NCBI GenBank assembly: GCA_028279875.1
Contig: JANQMU010000152.1
Span: 1 to 51,287 of the forward strand
DNA from: Rhizobiaceae bacterium
GTDB taxonomy: Bacteria; Pseudomonadota; Alphaproteobacteria; Rhizobiales; Rhizobiaceae
Reading direction: 5' to 3'
Length of the DNA: 51,287 bases
Shown: positions 17,334 to 25,655 of the stretch, one piece after another
Position numbering within the stretch: position 1 is the first letter of the stretch
Layout of the letters: the number at the start of each line of letters is the position of its first letter
Program-made: the position numbers and the translations under genes
The notes under the pieces: model-generated
Seen by the model: the letters and a program-made list of their open reading frames with translations, nothing else
The model's database searches: none
What the model was told of the DNA's origin: nothing

Positions 17334-18968
17334 TCAGGCCGTGCGCCTGACGGTTTCGCCTGCCCGCCCCGTCATGATGGCAAGCAGAATTTCCGGCGTC
17401 GGCAGGACATCTCCACGCCAGCCGACATGCTGATCGGGACGGATCAGGGCGTAATTCGCTTCATAGAGTTGCCTGAGGCCCGGCAGATCGACACCGGCGA
17501 TCGTCAGGGGAATGCCCTCCCGCCGCGCCGCATCCGCAAGCGCCGCCTCGGCGCCCTCATGTGTCTCGGCAAGGCGCAACAGCGTGAAGCCGGTCGAGAA
17601 CCGGTCATAGAGCGATGTCCGGTCATCGATCCAGGCATGCGGCGCGAGATGGCCCGGCCGCGCCGACGCAATGTATCGCGAGACCTCCAACGGGCGGTCG
17701 GAACCCGGTTCCTCGGTAAGCGCCGGCGAATGGGTGTAACGGATGCCGAGAACCAGGCCGGCCGACTGAAACTCGGGCGTCTTCAGGCGCTCGATCGCCT
17801 CGGCGGTTCTGGCGCGCGCCGCCTCGCCCACCGGTCCCGTGCGCGACAGGTCGGGATCCGCAAAATGGTCGCTCAGGGACGCGACATTCTCGGTCGCGCT
17901 GTCGACAATCGCCCGATGCGCCTGCTGCCGCTCGATCGTGTAACTGTCGAGCAGTCCCTCGCTTCCCCATCCCCGCAAGGACGCGGAGAGTTTCCAGCCG
18001 AGATCGACCGCATCGCCGATCCCCTGGTTCATGCCGTGCCCGCCGAAGGGCGAATGCAGATGGCAGGCATCGCCGGCCAGGAACACGCGGCCCTCGCGAT
18101 AATGATCAGCGATCAGGCTGTGCACGATCCAATCGTCGCGGGTGACGATCTCGATAGGGTAATCGCGGCCGATTGCCCGGCGCGCGCAGTCCAGCAGATC
18201 GGCGGTCGTCACATCCGGGTCCGCGACCTTCGACCAGTACCACAGATCGCCGCGGTCCATGGGCCCGATGAAACTCGCGGCCTCGGGATCGATGATCCAG
18301 TGGAACAGGGCTCTTCTGAGGTCCGGATCGTCATTGAGGCCGGGTATCCGCAGGATCAGCGTCGCACAGAAAACAAGATCGCGCGTGCCGTTCATGGCAA
18401 TGCCGAGGCTTTCGCGCACAATGCTGCGCCCGCCATCCGCGCCGACCAGGAAACGGCTGCGAAGGCGTTTTTCTTCACCGCTTTTCAGGTCGCGCACCCG
18501 TGCCGAAACGCCCTCTGCGTCCTGCTCGAAATCGATCAGTTCGCGGCTGAAGGTCAGATCGGCCAGCGGTTCGGCGGCGACGTGATCGGCCAGGACGCTC
18601 TCGACGACATATTGCGGGATGAATTCGGCATGTTCGGGAAACGCCTCATAGGTTCGCGGCGTCGCGCAAAACGCGTCGTGAAACGTGTAGATCGGCGCAT
18701 CGAACAGGCCGGTCCGAAAGATCACATCACGCGGAAAATCCGGGCTGAGCGGGGAACGCTTGCGCATTTCGGCGGCAAGTCCCCAGCGACGCATATGGGT
18801 CATGGTGCGAATATTGGTGGTCTTGGCGCGCGGCTGAACGCCGGTTCGGTCGTTCCTCTCGATCACGCTGACGGTGTGGCCGCGCATTGTCAGTTCCGTC
18901 GCAAGCGCCAGCCCCACCGGCCCGGCACCGACAATCAGAACATCTGCATCGAACTCTTCGGCGGCCAT
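17334..18968 (-). CDS. FAD-dependent aromatic hydroxylase (MhpA/TfdB-like)
   Basis: A 544-residue class A flavin monooxygenase. It has the dinucleotide fold VLIVGAGPVGLALATELTMRG, the DG motif in LVGADGGRSIVRESLG, and the GD motif in VFLAGDACHLHSPFGGHGMNQG. It would hydroxylate a phenolic ring using NAD(P)H and oxygen, giving a catechol for the dioxygenase encoded in the same island. ATG 18968 is chosen from a GGAGGA ribosome site; the frame extends 11 residues upstream without homology. It follows the hydrolase gene by about 20 bases. The aromatic substrate is not readable. Confidence 0.9.
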   Translation of the reverse strand: MAAEEFDADVLIVGAGPVGLALATELTMRGHTVSVIERNDRTGVQPRAKTTNIRTMTHMRRWGLAAEMRKRSPLSPDFPRDVIFRTGLFDAPIYTFHDAFCATPRTYEAFPEHAEFIPQYVVESVLADHVAAEPLADLTFSRELIDFEQDAEGVSARVRDLKSGEEKRLRSRFLVGADGGRSIVRESLGIAMNGTRDLVFCATLILRIPGLNDDPDLRRALFHWIIDPEAASFIGPMDRGDLWYWSKVADPDVTTADLLDCARRAIGRDYPIEIVTRDDWIVHSLIADHYREGRVFLAGDACHLHSPFGGHGMNQGIGDAVDLGWKLSASLRGWGSEGLLDSYTIERQQAHRAIVDSATENVASLSDHFADPDLSRTGPVGEAARARTAEAIERLKTPEFQSAGLVLGIRYTHSPALTEEPGSDRPLEVSRYIASARPGHLAPHAWIDDRTSLYDRFSTGFTLLRLAETHEGAEAALADAARREGIPLTIAGVDLPGLRQLYEANYALIRPDQHVGWRGDVLPTPEILLAIMTGRAGETVRRTA

Positions 18969-18990
18969 GGACAGTCCTCCGGATCGGCGC

Positions 18991-19842
18991 TCAGGCGGCA
19001 ACGACGTCGTTGCGCAGGACCCCGACCTTCTCGACCTCGATCTCGCACCTATCGCCGGGCTTCAGGAAGACCTTCGGATCGCGCGCAAATCCGACGCCCG
19101 ACGGCGTTCCCGTGGCGATGAGATCGCCCGGTTCAAGGGACATGCCGACACTCAGATGCGAAACCAGCTCGGCAACCGGGAAGATCAGGCTCTCGGTCGT
19201 CGCATCCTGCATCACGGCACCGTTGACGCGGGTGGTCAGGCGCAGCCCGGCCGCGCCCGCCGGCAATTCATCGGCCGTCACGAAACACGGGCCGAGCGCA
19301 CCGGTATTGTCGAAATTCTTGCCGATCGTCCACTGATTGGTGCGCAACTGGAAATCCCGGATCGAACCATCGTTGAAAATCGTGTAGCCGGCGACATGGT
19401 CCAGCGCGTTTTCCTTCGAAATCGCCCGGCCGGCCTTGCCGATCACGGCCACCAGCTCGCCTTCGAAATCGAACTGATCCGAAACGCCCGGCTTGACCAG
19501 TTTTGCGCCATGCGGAACCAGATTGGAATTGAAGCGGACGAACACGGTCGGAAAGGACGGCACCTCCATCTCGCTCTCCGCCGCATGGTCGGCATAGTTG
19601 AGGCCGACGCAAAGAAGCTTGCCGGCACGCCGGAACGGCAGTGCAATCGTCATCGCATCAGGGTCAATTACACCGGCCGTCTGCAGCCGATCCGCCGCCT
19701 CGCGGAGCGTGCCGGCGCGCACCAGATCGTCAAGATCGCCCGGCCAGCCGGCTTCGCTCTCCGTCATGCCCCGAAGCCTGCCGTCGGCGCTTTCGATGGC
19801 GAGGCCGCGCTTTCCGTCTTTTTCAAAGGCCATGAATCGCAT
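18991..19842 (-). CDS. Fumarylacetoacetate hydrolase (FAH) family protein
   Basis: A 283-residue enzyme of the FAH/HpcE fold. Metal ligands Glu127 and Glu129 (DFEGEL) and Asp158 (FNDGS) are present, as are KLLCVGLNYADHAAES and LIATGTPSGVGF. Family members hydrolyse, hydrate or decarboxylate ring-cleavage products. It is the first gene of the minus-strand catabolic island, so it probably acts after the dioxygenase. A GGGAG ribosome site lies about 11 bases before the start at 19842. It is read divergently from the GntR gene across a short AT-rich region. Confidence 0.92.
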   Translation of the reverse strand: MRFMAFEKDGKRGLAIESADGRLRGMTESEAGWPGDLDDLVRAGTLREAADRLQTAGVIDPDAMTIALPFRRAGKLLCVGLNYADHAAESEMEVPSFPTVFVRFNSNLVPHGAKLVKPGVSDQFDFEGELVAVIGKAGRAISKENALDHVAGYTIFNDGSIRDFQLRTNQWTIGKNFDNTGALGPCFVTADELPAGAAGLRLTTRVNGAVMQDATTESLIFPVAELVSHLSVGMSLEPGDLIATGTPSGVGFARDPKVFLKPGDRCEIEVEKVGVLRNDVVAA

Positions 19843-19911
19843 CCGGTCATACTCCCTGGTCGTTTGATGATTCCTCGACGTTTTGACCGACCTTAAGCAC
19901 AGAAACTACAT

Positions 19912-19940
19912 ATTGCAATAAAAAATATATATTTGTACAA
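19912..19940. promoter_or_regulatory. AT-rich divergent promoter with two palindromes (candidate GntR operator)
   Basis: Between the hydrolase and GntR genes lies a run of A/T unlike its surroundings. It holds the palindromes ATTGCAAT (19912-19919) and TTGTACAA (19933-19940), 21 bases apart from start to start. GntR/FCD operators are often TTGT...ACAA type. Binding by the divergent regulator is inferred. Confidence 0.55.
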
Positions 19941-19968
19941 TTTGCGTATTTCTGGCATGGATTGACCC

Positions 19969-20655
19969 ATGAACGAACACATGACGCACAAGAGCCGCAC
20001 GGCCCGGTCCTATGACGAACTCCGCGACGCCATCGTCGAGGCACGCCACGCCCCCGGAGAGAAACTTCGCATCGATCACCTCAGCCGTGAACTCGGTGTC
20101 AGTTCGGGCGCCATACGCGAGGCACTGTCGCGGCTGACCGCCGAAGGACTCGTTATCGCCGAACCGCAGAAGGGCTTCGTCGTGGCGCCGATCTCCCGGC
20201 GCGATCTCTTGGATCTGACCGATGTGCGGATCCAGGTAGAGGGGCAATGCCTGGCGGAATCGATCGCCAATGGCGACCTCGACTGGGAAGGCCGGGTGCT
20301 CTCGGCGCACCACAAGCTAAGTTCCCTCGGCGAGGCTTACAAGAACATCGCAACACCCGAGGCGCAGCAGTGGCACCGGCTGCATCAGGACTTTCACAAC
20401 CAGCTCGCGTCAGCCTGTGAAAACCGCTGGTGGCTGCGCCTGCGCCATCAGCTCTATATCCAGTCCGAGCGCTATCGCCGCCTGTCGGGCCCCGCCGACG
20501 AGAGCGACCGGGATATCGTCGGAGAGCACAATCTGATTGCCGATACGACCCTTGCCCGCGACACCGAGGCCGCGCTGCGGCACATGAAGGATCATCTGGG
20601 CCGGACCACGGAAATCCTGCTGACATCCCGCATCCCCTTCGCAGACGACGGTTAG
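19969..20655 (+). CDS. GntR family regulator (FadR/FCD type)
   Basis: A 228-residue regulator. The N-terminal winged helix (SYDELRDAIVEARHAPGEKLRIDHLSRELGVS then GAIREALSRLTAEGLV) is standard GntR, and the C-terminal helical FCD domain has the metal-type residues in HRLHQDFHNQ, GEHNLI and HMKDHLG. FCD regulators mostly bind carboxylic acids or metal ions. It is divergent from the catabolic island and probably controls it, relieved by the transported acid or an intermediate. ATG 19969 is used; an in-frame ATG lies four codons later. Confidence 0.93.
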   Translation: MNEHMTHKSRTARSYDELRDAIVEARHAPGEKLRIDHLSRELGVSSGAIREALSRLTAEGLVIAEPQKGFVVAPISRRDLLDLTDVRIQVEGQCLAESIANGDLDWEGRVLSAHHKLSSLGEAYKNIATPEAQQWHRLHQDFHNQLASACENRWWLRLRHQLYIQSERYRRLSGPADESDRDIVGEHNLIADTTLARDTEAALRHMKDHLGRTTEILLTSRIPFADDG

Positions 20656-20802
20656 CGACCGATTGCCGGGGCGACAAGACCTCGACAAACCGGGCGGAAA
20701 ACACACTCGGCAAACAGCACTGGAAATCCAGCCTGTTCGGAGTTATTTACGGACCAGTAGGAAACTGCGGGCCTTGAACCCGACAGCAACAGGACATTGA
20801 CA

Positions 20803-21138
20803 ATGACAGCGATCAACGAATTCATCGATAATGAGGTCAAGCAGAGCGACATCGTTTTGTTTATGAAAGGAACACCGGATTTTCCGCAATGCGGTTTCTC
20901 GGGTCAGGTTGTTCAGATCCTCGATTATCTCGGGGTCGAGTACAAAGGCATCAACGTTCTGGCGGATGACGATCTGCGCAACGGCATCAAGGAATTCTCC
21001 AACTGGCCGACCATTCCCCAGCTCTATGTCAAGGGTGAGTTTGTCGGAGGCTGCGACATCATTCGCGAGATGTTCCAAGCCAACGAGCTACAGACGCATT
21101 TCGCCGACAAGGGCATTGCCGTCAAGGGCGCCGCCTGA
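20803..21138 (+). CDS. grxD: Monothiol glutaredoxin, CGFS type
   Basis: A 111-residue Grx4-type protein with the signature CGFS at residues 30-33, and KGTPDFPQCGFS, WPTIPQLYVKGEFVGGCD and the C-terminal domain typical of iron-sulfur carriers. It binds a 2Fe-2S cluster, usually with glutathione or a BolA protein; a BolA gene is at 12210. The start at ATG 20803 follows an ACAGGA ribosome site. The stop overlaps the next gene's start (TGATG), so it is coupled with the YtoQ gene. Confidence 0.96.
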   Translation: MTAINEFIDNEVKQSDIVLFMKGTPDFPQCGFSGQVVQILDYLGVEYKGINVLADDDLRNGIKEFSNWPTIPQLYVKGEFVGGCDIIREMFQANELQTHFADKGIAVKGAA

Positions 21139-21605
21139 TGGACAGTTGGCGGGTCTATCTCTCCGGTGAAATTCACACCGACTGGAGGGAGCAGATCGAG
21201 GCCGGCGTCAAGACAGCCGGCCTGCCGGTGGTTTTGAGCGCGCCGGTCACCCATCACGAGGCCTCCGATGATTGTGGCGTGGCGATCCTTGGCGCCGAGA
21301 CGGACAAGTTCTGGCACGACCACAAGGGCGCCAAGGTCAACGCCATCAGAACCCGTACCCTGATCGAAAAGGCCGACATCGTCGTCGTGCGTTTCGGCGA
21401 GCAATACAGACAGTGGAATGCGGCCTTCGACGCTGGCTATGCCGCCGCGCTCGGCAAGCCGTTGATTGTTATGCATGGCCCGGCACACCAGCATGCGCTT
21501 AAGGAAGTGGACGCCGCCGCCCTGGCGGTTGCCGAGACGCCGGAGCAGATCGTGGCCATTCTGGACTACGTTATCAACAGCAAACTCGCCGGATATACGC
21601 AATAA
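21138..21605 (+). CDS. YtoQ family protein (nucleoside deoxyribosyltransferase-like fold)
   Basis: A 155-residue protein beginning WRVYLSGEIHTDWREQI, with VLSAPVTHHEASDDCGV, RTRTLIEKADIVVVRFGE, QWNAAFDAGYAAALGKP and GPAHQHALKEVDAAA. This is the YtoQ family, with a fold related to nucleoside 2-deoxyribosyltransferases. The reaction is not known. The start codon overlaps the glutaredoxin stop, so the two are translated together. Confidence 0.85.
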   Translation: MDSWRVYLSGEIHTDWREQIEAGVKTAGLPVVLSAPVTHHEASDDCGVAILGAETDKFWHDHKGAKVNAIRTRTLIEKADIVVVRFGEQYRQWNAAFDAGYAAALGKPLIVMHGPAHQHALKEVDAAALAVAETPEQIVAILDYVINSKLAGYTQ

Positions 21606-21755
21606 CTTAACCAATACACCTTAGGTTGCAATCGTCGCGAGGCTGATTCGCGGCGACGGGTGGCGCCGACGGTCTTGCACTGGCGGCTCCAGACTGAAAC
21701 TGCGCATGCCGGGGCGATGGCAACCTGGTGCGCGCGAGCGGCGCACGAGGCAAGG

Positions 21756-23027
21756 ATGGACGCACAGAACAGGGACCGCGGAGCGTTCGCCGCGCCACCC
21801 GACGTTCCATCCGACTTCGTCGGGCGCGCCGGAATGCGTTTCCCGGAATTCATCATCCTTGTTGCGGCCTTGAGCTCGCTCGTTGCCCTGTCGATTGACA
21901 TCATGCTGCCCGTCCTTCCGCAGATCGGCGACTCCTACGCGATCGCCATGGCCAATGACCGGCAGGCCGTGCTGGTTCTTTTCATGCTTGGATTCGGCCT
22001 GGCCCAGATCGTGTTCGGCCCCCTGTCGGACCGTTTCGGACGCAATATGGTGCTGCTTCCGGGCATCGCACTCTACGCCCTGTCATCGGTCGCCGCAGCC
22101 TTCGCCGACAGCTTCACGCTGCTGCTGCTTTTCCGCGTGACCCAGGGGGTCGGCGCAGCGGCGGTGCGCATTGTCATCAACGCCATTGTGCGGGACTGTT
22201 TCGGCGGCCGCGAGATGGCCCGGGTCATGTCTTACAGCTACATGGTCTTCATGATCGTGCCGATCATCGCCCCGGCATTCGGACAGTGGATCGCCGCCGC
22301 CACATCCTGGCACTGGATCTTTGTCCTGCTCGGCATCGCCAGTTGCCTGATGGCCGCCTGGAGCAGCCTTCGCCTGAGGGAAACGCTGCCGCCGGATCAA
22401 AGGCTGCCGCTTTCCTTCAAGGCCGTCGGCTTCGCCTTTTCCGAGGTCGTTTCGAACCGGCAGGCCATGGGCTATGCCATTGCGACGACCCTGTGTGTCG
22501 GCTGCATGCTGTCATTCATCATTTCGGCGCAGCAGATTTTCAGTACCATCTATGACCTCGGCGACTGGTTCCCCTACGCCTTCGCCCTTGTCGCCGGTTT
22601 CATGGCGATTCTGAGCCTGGCCAATGGCCATCTGGTCCGCCGTCTCGGCATGCGGGCGATCGCCCACAGCGCGCTGCTCGTGCTCACAACGCTGGGCACG
22701 ATCCTGCTGTTGGTGACGATGGCCGGCCAGCCGCCGTTCTGGTTGGCGTATCTGCTGCTCGGCGCCAATATCAGCGCCTTCGCGCTGGTTCCCGCGAATT
22801 TCAACGCGCTGGCGATGGAGCCGCTCGGCCATGTCGCCGGCACGGCGTCTTCCGTTCTGGGGGTGATCACCTTCACCGGCGGTGCGCTGCTGGGCGCCTT
22901 TGTCGGCAACGCCTTCAACGGCACATTGATTCCGCTGGCCATTGCATTCGCGTCCTTTTCCTGGACGGCATGCGCCTTCGTCCTGTGGACGGAACGCGGC
23001 AGGCTCTTCAAACGGCCGACCGGTTAG
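21756..23027 (+). CDS. Bcr/CflA family MFS drug efflux transporter
   Basis: A 423-residue membrane protein with 12 predicted helices. It shows the DHA1 motif A (GPLSDRFGRNMVLLPG) between helices 2 and 3, IDIMLPVLPQIG in helix 1, and RVTQGVGAAAVRIVINAI in helix 4, all usual for the Bcr/CflA group. The start is placed at ATG 21756, with GAGG five bases before it; the frame extends 32 residues upstream without homology. It is convergent with ttcA with a four-base gap. Substrates are unknown. Confidence 0.88.
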   Translation: MDAQNRDRGAFAAPPDVPSDFVGRAGMRFPEFIILVAALSSLVALSIDIMLPVLPQIGDSYAIAMANDRQAVLVLFMLGFGLAQIVFGPLSDRFGRNMVLLPGIALYALSSVAAAFADSFTLLLLFRVTQGVGAAAVRIVINAIVRDCFGGREMARVMSYSYMVFMIVPIIAPAFGQWIAAATSWHWIFVLLGIASCLMAAWSSLRLRETLPPDQRLPLSFKAVGFAFSEVVSNRQAMGYAIATTLCVGCMLSFIISAQQIFSTIYDLGDWFPYAFALVAGFMAILSLANGHLVRRLGMRAIAHSALLVLTTLGTILLLVTMAGQPPFWLAYLLLGANISAFALVPANFNALAMEPLGHVAGTASSVLGVITFTGGALLGAFVGNAFNGTLIPLAIAFASFSWTACAFVLWTERGRLFKRPTG

Positions 23028-23031
23028 AGCG

Positions 23032-23934
23032 TCATTCGCGCCCGCTGCTGTCGGGCGCCAGACCCGTAAAGTCAAACAGCTCACGATCCAGAAGATGCGA
23101 CGGGCGCACCTGCCTGAGGGCCCGCAGCATGGTTTCCTTGCGGCCGGGCATGCGGCGCTCCAGCTCGGCGATCATCGCCTTCATGGCGTTGCGCTGCAGC
23201 CCGTCCTGCGATCCGCAAAGATCACAGGGAATGATCGGAAACGCCATGGCTTCGGCGAATTTGGCCAGATCGGCCTCGGCGCAATAGGCCAGCGGCCGAA
23301 GCACCAGCATATCGCCCTCGTCATTGAGCAGCTTGGCCGGCATCGCCGCAAGCCGCCCGCCGTGCAGGAGGTTCATGAAGAACGTCTCCAGAATGTCCTC
23401 CCGATGGTGACCGAGCACCAGCGCCTGGCAGTTTTCCTCCCGGGCGATCCGGTAGAGATGCCCGCGCCGCAGCCGCGAGCACAGGGCGCAATAGGTGCCA
23501 CCTTCCGGCACCTTGTCAGTGACGATCGAATAGGTGTCGCGATATTCGATGCGATGCGGCACACCCAGCCCGTCGAGAAAATCGGGAAGCACATGTTTGG
23601 GAAAATTCGGCTGCCCCTGATCGAGATTGCAGGCCAGCAAATCCACCGGCAGCAGACCGCGCCACTGCAGATCGAGCAGAACCGCCAGCAGACCGTAGGA
23701 GTCCTTGCCGCCGGAGAGCGCAACCAGCCAGCGGGGCCGCGTCCCTTCGCCGGGCGTGACCATCGCATGGTCATCGATCGCCTGCCGGGCCTGGCGCAGC
23801 AGCCGCTTTCGCACCTTGTTGAACCCGACGGAAGACGGCGCATCGCGGAACATCGGATGACACTCAGCGGCCCGCTCCCGGCCGCCGTCAATCGGCACGG
23901 CGGTCACCAATTCGGCGCTGTCGGCAATGGTCAT
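23032..23934 (-). CDS. ttcA: tRNA 2-thiocytidine synthetase
   Basis: A 300-residue protein that adds sulfur to C32 of some tRNAs, using an iron-sulfur cluster. The PP-loop LVALSGGKDSYG and the cysteine pair in YCALCSRLRRGHLYR are clear, as are LGHHREDILETFFMN and ACNLDQGQPNFPKHVLP. A Cys pair further on (PCDLCGS) is also present. ATG 23934 has AGGA seven bases upstream; in-frame GTG 23961 and ATG 23958 are alternatives that add eight or nine residues. It lies behind the rpsD terminator. Confidence 0.93.
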   Translation of the reverse strand: MTIADSAELVTAVPIDGGRERAAECHPMFRDAPSSVGFNKVRKRLLRQARQAIDDHAMVTPGEGTRPRWLVALSGGKDSYGLLAVLLDLQWRGLLPVDLLACNLDQGQPNFPKHVLPDFLDGLGVPHRIEYRDTYSIVTDKVPEGGTYCALCSRLRRGHLYRIAREENCQALVLGHHREDILETFFMNLLHGGRLAAMPAKLLNDEGDMLVLRPLAYCAEADLAKFAEAMAFPIIPCDLCGSQDGLQRNAMKAMIAELERRMPGRKETMLRALRQVRPSHLLDRELFDFTGLAPDSSGRE

Positions 23935-24001
23935 CCGGCGATCCTGAACCTGTCGCATCACGGGCGGGTTACCATCTCAAGCGCGGCGTGAAAACAAAAA
24001 A

Positions 24002-24022
24002 GCCGCCAGTGGAACCAGCGGC
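24002..24022 (-). terminator. Rho-independent terminator after rpsD
   Basis: Minus-strand hairpin with stem GCCGC/GCGGC and an inner TGG/CCA, with a three-base bulge, followed on the minus strand by TTTTTTGTTTTC. It lies just past the rpsD stop. Confidence 0.8.
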
Positions 24023-24048
24023 CTTTTCAAAACAGGATCGCGGAACCG

Positions 24049-24666
24049 TCAGCGCGAATAGAATTCGACCACCAGATTGGGCTCCATCTGGACCGGGTAA
24101 GGCACTTCGGCAAGCCCCGGAACCCGTGTGTAAGTGGCCGTCATCTTGTTGTGGTCAACCTCGATATAGTCCGGCACGTCCCGCTCGGCCAGTTGCGTCG
24201 CCTCAAGCACAATCAGCAATTGCTTCGACTTCGCACGAATCTCGATGACGTCGCCGGGTTTGCAGCGATAGGACGGAATGTTGGTGCGCACACCATTGAC
24301 CATGACATGGCCATGATTGACGAACTGGCGCGCCGCAAACACGGTGGCGACGAATTTCGCGCGGTAGACGATGGCGTCGAGGCGCGACTCCAGCAGGCCG
24401 ATCAGGTTCTCGGGCGTATCGCCCTTGCGCCGGTTGGCCTCGTCGTAAATCTTGCGGAACTGCTTTTCCCGGATATCGCCGTAATAGCCCTTCAGCTTCT
24501 GCTTGGCCCGAAGCTGAACGCCGAAATCGGACAGCTTGCCCTTGCGGCGCTGGCCATGCTGGCCCGGCCCGTATTCGCGGCGATTGACCGGCGATTTGGG
24601 GCGGCCCCAGATGTTTTCGCCCATACGGCGATCGAGTTTATACTTGGAAGATTCGCGCTTGCTCAT
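24049..24666 (-). CDS. rpsD: 30S ribosomal protein S4
   Basis: A 205-residue ribosomal protein beginning MSKRESSKYKLDRRMGENIW, with GPGQHGQRRKGKLSDFGVQL and the S4 RNA-binding domain around RLDAIVYRAKFVATVFAARQFVNHGHVMVNG. It binds 16S rRNA and starts small-subunit assembly. ATG 24666 is the true start; the open frame upstream has no homology. A monocistronic unit is likely, since its own terminator follows and a candidate promoter lies at the murI stop. Confidence 0.98.
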   Translation of the reverse strand: MSKRESSKYKLDRRMGENIWGRPKSPVNRREYGPGQHGQRRKGKLSDFGVQLRAKQKLKGYYGDIREKQFRKIYDEANRRKGDTPENLIGLLESRLDAIVYRAKFVATVFAARQFVNHGHVMVNGVRTNIPSYRCKPGDVIEIRAKSKQLLIVLEATQLAERDVPDYIEVDHNKMTATYTRVPGLAEVPYPVQMEPNLVVEFYSR

Positions 24667-24835
24667 CGCATTCCCTTTCAAAACGTTTGACCGGTCTGTC
24701 GCCAAACCGGTTGAAGGAAACGCGCCCTCCTCTGCCGGTTTTTTTGAACCGACCGACAGAACGACCGCTCTGCACAGGAGCCGATCATTCACGGGACACG
24801 TAACGGATGCGGGCTGCCGGCCCGCGGACCGCGCG

Positions 24836-24864
24836 GATGTAGGATAATCCCCGCCGCTTGTCAA
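24836..24864 (-). promoter_or_regulatory. Candidate sigma-70 promoter of rpsD
   Basis: On the minus strand TTGACA at 24864-24859, a 17-base spacer, then TACATC at 24841-24836. The -35 is perfect; the -10 matches only three of six bases. The -35 overlaps the murI stop codon. A guess from sequence only. Confidence 0.35.
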
Positions 24865-25655
24865 TCGCCCGCAGCGGCGAAACGCAGCCCGAAACCGGCC
24901 ATCAGCCGGCGAACCGGAAAATCCGGGGCTTGCGAGGTGAAAACGACCACGTCTTCGCTGTCATCGCCGGGTTCGGACACCGCCAGCAGCGACCGGGCGC
25001 GACGGGCGATCGCCTCCGCCGGGTCGAGCCAGTCCACCGGCCACGGGGCCAGCGCGCGAAACCGGTTGGCCAGAAACGGATAGTGCGTGCAGGCAAGCAC
25101 GACGATATCCGTTCGCCTGTCCTCCTGTTCGACGAAACACGGCATGATCTCGGCGGCAATGTCGTCCGGCTCGACCCGGTCGCCGCGGATATAGGCCTCC
25201 GCCAGCCCGGCGAGATTCTCCGACCCCACCAGCCGGACATGACATTGCGAGGCGAAGGACTGGATCAGGTCCCTGGTATAGGTCCGCCGGACGGTTCCGG
25301 GCGTTGCCAGCACCGTCACCAGCCCCGAACGCGTATGCTCCGCCGCCGGCTTCACGGCCGGCACGGTGCCGACAAAGGGCGTCGCCGGAAACGCGTCGCG
25401 CAGGTCGTCCAAAACCAGTGTCGAAGCCGTGTTGCAGGCAATCACGCACAACGCCGGCCGGTGTTCATCGATCAGATCGCGAAACAGCCGCACGATCCGC
25501 TCCCTCAGATCGTCCTCCCCCCACCCGCCATAGGGAAAGCCGGCATCGTCGGCAATATAGACAAAGCGGTACTCGGGCATCAGCACCCGCGCCTCGCGCA
25601 GCACCGTCAGCCCGCCAATACCGGAATCGAAGATGAGAACGGGCCCTGCGCTCAT
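24861..25655 (-). CDS. murI: Glutamate racemase
   Basis: A 264-residue enzyme that makes D-glutamate for peptidoglycan. The two catalytic cysteines are Cys74 (VIACNTAST) and Cys189 (VLACTHYPFL). The N-terminus FDSGIGGLTVLREA is the usual signature. The start overlaps the upstream methyltransferase gene's stop by four bases (ATGA), so the two are coupled. Confidence 0.96.
   Translation of the reverse strand: MSAGPVLIFDSGIGGLTVLREARVLMPEYRFVYIADDAGFPYGGWGEDDLRERIVRLFRDLIDEHRPALCVIACNTASTLVLDDLRDAFPATPFVGTVPAVKPAAEHTRSGLVTVLATPGTVRRTYTRDLIQSFASQCHVRLVGSENLAGLAEAYIRGDRVEPDDIAAEIMPCFVEQEDRRTDIVVLACTHYPFLANRFRALAPWPVDWLDPAEAIARRARSLLAVSEPGDDSEDVVVFTSQAPDFPVRRLMAGFGLRFAAAGD

Noticed and set aside
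17427..19121. 564-codon open frame opposite the flavin hydroxylase
   Set aside because: Antisense shadow; the minus-strand gene has full catalytic motifs.
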